From DASWYB01 sp036405195 (lineage in GTDB: Bacteria > Patescibacteriota > UBA1384 > 2-12-FULL-50-11 > DASWYB01): a DNA stretch of 8,046 bases. Location of the stretch: positions 1 to 8,046 of the forward strand of contig DASWYB010000007.1 of assembly GCA_036405195.1 (NCBI GenBank). The letters are read 5' to 3'. A program made the position numbers and the translations under genes. Below, in pieces: positions 4,912-8,046 of this stretch; position 1 is the first letter of the stretch; each line of letters opens with the position of its first letter. The notes under the pieces were generated by a model. The model was not told the DNA's origin and searched no databases. It saw only the letters and a list, made by a program, of their open reading frames with translations.

Positions 4912-7900
4912 ATGTCACAGTTTGTTCATCTGCACGTCCACTCCCATTACAGCCTTCTTGATGGCTTGGGGAAAATCGATGAACTGATTGCCCGCGCCAA
5001 AGAGCTCGAGATGCCCGCTCTTGCATTAACCGACCACGGCAATATGCACGGCGCGGTTGAGTTTTATACTAAGTGTAAAAAAGCTGGCATCAAACCTATT
5101 ATTGGGGTCGAAGCTTACCTTTCCCCCCGTGGCATGCTCGACAGAGTGCCCAAAGTCGACTCGACGGCTTACCACCAAGTCCTCCTCGCCAAAGACGACG
5201 TCGGCTACCGAAATCTCCTCTTTTTAGTTTCCGAAGCCCACACCAAAGGCATGTATTACAAACCCCGCATCGACCTGCCACTTCTGGCAGCGCACTCGAA
5301 AGGGATTATCGCCACCTCCAGCTGTTTAGCAGGTATGATCCCCGAAGCCATTATGGCCGGCGACATGGAAAAGGCGATTGCCCTCACCAGGCAATTTGTC
5401 GACATGTTCGAAGGGGACTTTTACTTAGAAATGCAACACCACCCGTCACTCGACAAGCAAATGCGGGTCAACGAAGGCCTCAAAGCCATCGCCAAAGAAC
5501 TGTCACTCCCACTTATCGCCACCAGCGATGTGCACTACGTCCGTAAGGAGGACAAGGACACGCACGAAGTGTTACTCGCGATTAACACGGGCAAAGATTT
5601 GGCCTCCGACGACCGTATGAGTTTGGCCGATGTTGACCTTTTTATGCACGATGAAGAGTTCTTTAAAGAAGTTTTTCCCGACACTCCTGAGATTATAGAA
5701 AATACAGCCAAAATCGCCGAAAAATGCGATCTCAAACTGACTCTTGGCGAGAACATTATTCCCGACTTCGACTGCCCCGAAGGGTTCACCCCAGACACAT
5801 ACCTAGAAAAACTCTGTAACGAGGGGTTGCGCAAACGGTATGGCGATGCCATTACCGATGTTCACACCGAGCGACTCTCCTTTGAGCTGGCAACGATTAA
5901 CAAGATGGGCTTTGCCTCATACTTCTTGATTGTGGCCGACTACGTCAACTGGGCGAAGAGTCAAAACATTTACGTTGGTCCTGGCCGTGGTTCGGCTGCC
6001 GGAAGCATTGTGTCTTACTCACTTGGTATTACCGACATGGATCCTTTGCCCTTTGGATTCCTGTTTGAACGCTTCTTAAACCCAGACCGTATTTCTATGC
6101 CAGATATCGATATGGACTTTGCCGATGACGACCGAGACAAAGTCATTGGATACGTGAGACAAAAATACGGCGAAGATCACGTCGCTGGCATGGCTACCTT
6201 TGGAACCATGATGGGCCGAGCTGCCGTACGTGACGTAGGCCGCGTTCTCGGTATGACGTACGCCGAAGTCGATGAAATTGCCAAGCTGGTCCCACCGCCT
6301 GTGCAAGGTAAACATATCCCCCTGAAGCTCTCTATTCAAAACGTACCCGAACTAAAACAGCGCTACGAAGCCGATCCTCGGATGAAAAAGCTGCTTGATT
6401 TTGCTCGGAAGCTCGAAGGCACGGTCCGCCATGCTTCACAGCACGCCTGTGCCTTTGTGATCTGTAAAGAACCAACCGTGTACTACACTCCCGTCCAGCC
6501 AGCTCAACGCGGCCGAGAAGGCGTGGTAACGCAGTATTCCATGAAACCAATCGAAGAAATTGGCCTCCTCAAAATGGACTTCTTGGGTCTTTCTAACCTC
6601 ACAATCATGCGGAACGCCGTCCGGATCATTCGCAAAGTGTATGGCGCAGAAATCGACATCCATAACCTACCTATGGACGATAAGAAAACCTATGAACTCC
6701 TTTCTCGAGGAGAAACAACCGGCGTCTTCCAGCTTGAATCAGACGGCATGAAGCGCTACATCAAAGAACTCAAGCCAACTGAATTTAACGATATTATTGC
6801 CATGTGTGCCCTGTACCGCCCGGGTCCAATGGCCAATATCCCCACCTATATCGCCCGCAAACACGGCAAAGAACCCGTGCAGTACCTTCATCCGAAACTC
6901 GCCAATGCCTTTGCCAAAACCTATGGTATTGCCGTGTATCAGGAACAGGTCATGCAAGCGTCTAAGGACTTAGCCGGTTTTACGGGTGGAGAAGCCGACA
7001 CACTGCGTAAAGCAATTGGAAAAAAGATCCCTGCCCTGATGGCCGAAATGAAATCAAAATTCGTTGAAGGCTGTAAAAAGCACTCCGACATCGACGAAGA
7101 CTTAGCCGATAAAATCTGGAAAGATTTTGAAGAATTCGCGGCGTATGGATTCGTTCTAGCCCACGCCGGCTGTTACGCCTTAATCGCCTATCAAACCGCT
7201 TACCTCAAAGCCAACTACCCAGCTGCTTTCTTTGCCGCGCTCATGACCAGCAACGCCGACAACCTCGATAAGATGTCGATCGAGTTGGAAGAAGCTAAAA
7301 CCATGGGCCTTCAAGTTCTTCCACCAGACATCAACGAATCTTTTCCAGAATTTGGCGTCGTACGTGGAGAAGGCAAGGAATACATCCGTTTTGGACTCGG
7401 AGCCATAAAGAATGTAGGTCTCGGAGTTGCCGAATCGATTGTCGAGGAGCGCACTATTAACGGTCCTTATACCAGCCTCACCAACATGCTTACCCGGTTA
7501 GGACCAAGCGTTTTAAATAAGCGTGTACTCGAAGCACTAGGGATGACGGGCGCTTTCGACCGTTGGGGAGAACGCAACGCTTTAGTTCAGTCCGTTGACA
7601 CCATGACTAAATTCTTATCCAACGGCAAAAAAGACACGAACCAGGTTGGTCTCTTTGGCGCCGAAACACCAAGCTTGGTACGCGACATTGTCCTCATGGA
7701 CGTTCCGCCAGCCGAGCAGCGCATCTATCTCGAATGGGAAAAGATGCTGCTGGGGATTTACTTAAGTGGCCACCCATTAAAAGCGATTGAGCACATCGTG
7801 CCGCAGATCGCAACGAAGATTGCAACCATCTCAGTGGCACAAGAAGGGCAAAATCAACGTGTTGCGGGTATGATTATGGATCTGCGAGCCATTAACACAA

Positions 7901-8046
7901 AAACAGGCGACCAAATGGCATTTGCCAAGCTCGAAGACCCAACCGGCACCCTCGAACTTGTTATTTTCCCCCGCACGTGGGCGGAAGCCAAGATTTTCTG
8001 CCAGAAAGACCGCTACATCGTGGCCGACGGCCGGGTCGATACCCGA
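4912..8046 (+). CDS. dnaE: DNA polymerase III alpha subunit, 3' end beyond window
   Basis: The catalytic subunit of the replicative polymerase: 1,045 codons, open at the window edge. The N-terminal PHP domain begins FVHLHVHSHYSLLDG. All nine positions of the metal site known from active PHP proofreaders can be matched: H8, H10, D17, H42, E67, H88, C138, D206 and H208. The palm has GPGRGSAAGS, then PDIDMDF with D398 and D400, and KMDFLGL with D556, the catalytic triad (E. coli D401, D403, D555). Then follow GVFQLESDGM, ALYRPGPM, a fingers block with unusual GFVLAHAGC (746-754), a helix-hairpin-helix region, a QVGLF clamp-binding motif (911-915), LSGHPL and an OB fold cut by the window end. ATG 4912 gives the family's usual short N-terminus. 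An in-frame ATG at 4873 would add 13 residues. The Shine-Dalgarno (AAGGAAGGG, 4892-4900) is 11 bases away. Confidence 0.97.
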   Translation, partial: MSQFVHLHVHSHYSLLDGLGKIDELIARAKELEMPALALTDHGNMHGAVEFYTKCKKAGIKPIIGVEAYLSPRGMLDRVPKVDSTAYHQVLLAKDDVGYRNLLFLVSEAHTKGMYYKPRIDLPLLAAHSKGIIATSSCLAGMIPEAIMAGDMEKAIALTRQFVDMFEGDFYLEMQHHPSLDKQMRVNEGLKAIAKELSLPLIATSDVHYVRKEDKDTHEVLLAINTGKDLASDDRMSLADVDLFMHDEEFFKEVFPDTPEIIENTAKIAEKCDLKLTLGENIIPDFDCPEGFTPDTYLEKLCNEGLRKRYGDAITDVHTERLSFELATINKMGFASYFLIVADYVNWAKSQNIYVGPGRGSAAGSIVSYSLGITDMDPLPFGFLFERFLNPDRISMPDIDMDFADDDRDKVIGYVRQKYGEDHVAGMATFGTMMGRAAVRDVGRVLGMTYAEVDEIAKLVPPPVQGKHIPLKLSIQNVPELKQRYEADPRMKKLLDFARKLEGTVRHASQHACAFVICKEPTVYYTPVQPAQRGREGVVTQYSMKPIEEIGLLKMDFLGLSNLTIMRNAVRIIRKVYGAEIDIHNLPMDDKKTYELLSRGETTGVFQLESDGMKRYIKELKPTEFNDIIAMCALYRPGPMANIPTYIARKHGKEPVQYLHPKLANAFAKTYGIAVYQEQVMQASKDLAGFTGGEADTLRKAIGKKIPALMAEMKSKFVEGCKKHSDIDEDLADKIWKDFEEFAAYGFVLAHAGCYALIAYQTAYLKANYPAAFFAALMTSNADNLDKMSIELEEAKTMGLQVLPPDINESFPEFGVVRGEGKEYIRFGLGAIKNVGLGVAESIVEERTINGPYTSLTNMLTRLGPSVLNKRVLEALGMTGAFDRWGERNALVQSVDTMTKFLSNGKKDTNQVGLFGAETPSLVRDIVLMDVPPAEQRIYLEWEKMLLGIYLSGHPLKAIEHIVPQIATKIATISVAQEGQNQRVAGMIMDLRAINTKTGDQMAFAKLEDPTGTLELVIFPRTWAEAKIFCQKDRYIVADGRVDTR

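Overview
The window is a compact bacterial housekeeping segment of 8,046 bases. Two transcription directions diverge from a 209-base intergenic region at 4703-4911. Everything to the left is on the minus strand. In transcription order it reads: rpmA (ribosomal protein L27), two short unrecognised ORFs, a strong intrinsic terminator, rplS (L19, with an unusual acidic tail), a weaker terminator, a YraN-type nuclease-fold protein, gltX (glutamyl-tRNA synthetase) and a PIG-L/LmbE-type deacetylase-like protein. To the right on the plus strand is dnaE, the catalytic alpha subunit of DNA polymerase III, which runs off the window edge after 1,045 codons.

Organism: the genes are bacterial and use the standard code. 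Gaps are short, genes overlap (gltX/PIG-L share ATGA), Shine-Dalgarno sites are present, and both ribosomal protein genes have sigma70-like promoters. The L27 N-terminus, the extended L19, a DnaE with a complete PHP metal site and the unrecognised ORFs between ribosomal genes would fit a member of the candidate phyla (Patescibacteria), but the window has no decisive marker and this is only a guess.

Layout: positions 1-100 show nothing convincing. 101-2736 is probably one unit (yraN-gltX-PIG-L) in which the Shine-Dalgarno of gltX overlaps the yraN stop and the PIG-L start overlaps the gltX stop. 2751-2773 is a short hairpin terminator behind rplS. rplS has its own promoter at 3390-3418, directly after the terminator at 3424-3462 that closes the rpmA-ORF A-ORF B unit. 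The rpmA promoter is at 4779-4807. A weaker candidate promoter for dnaE lies at 4848-4877.

Functionally the segment covers translation (L27, L19, GluRS) and replication (DnaE). The parts that stand out are the two unrecognised proteins cotranscribed with rpmA, a run of four inverted repeats between rpmA and the first of them, the acidic L19 tail, a PIG-L protein that has lost two of the residues normally needed for zinc-dependent deacetylation, and a DnaE with an altered version of a normally near-invariant fingers motif. No RNA genes, CRISPR arrays, insertion sequences or attachment sites were seen.
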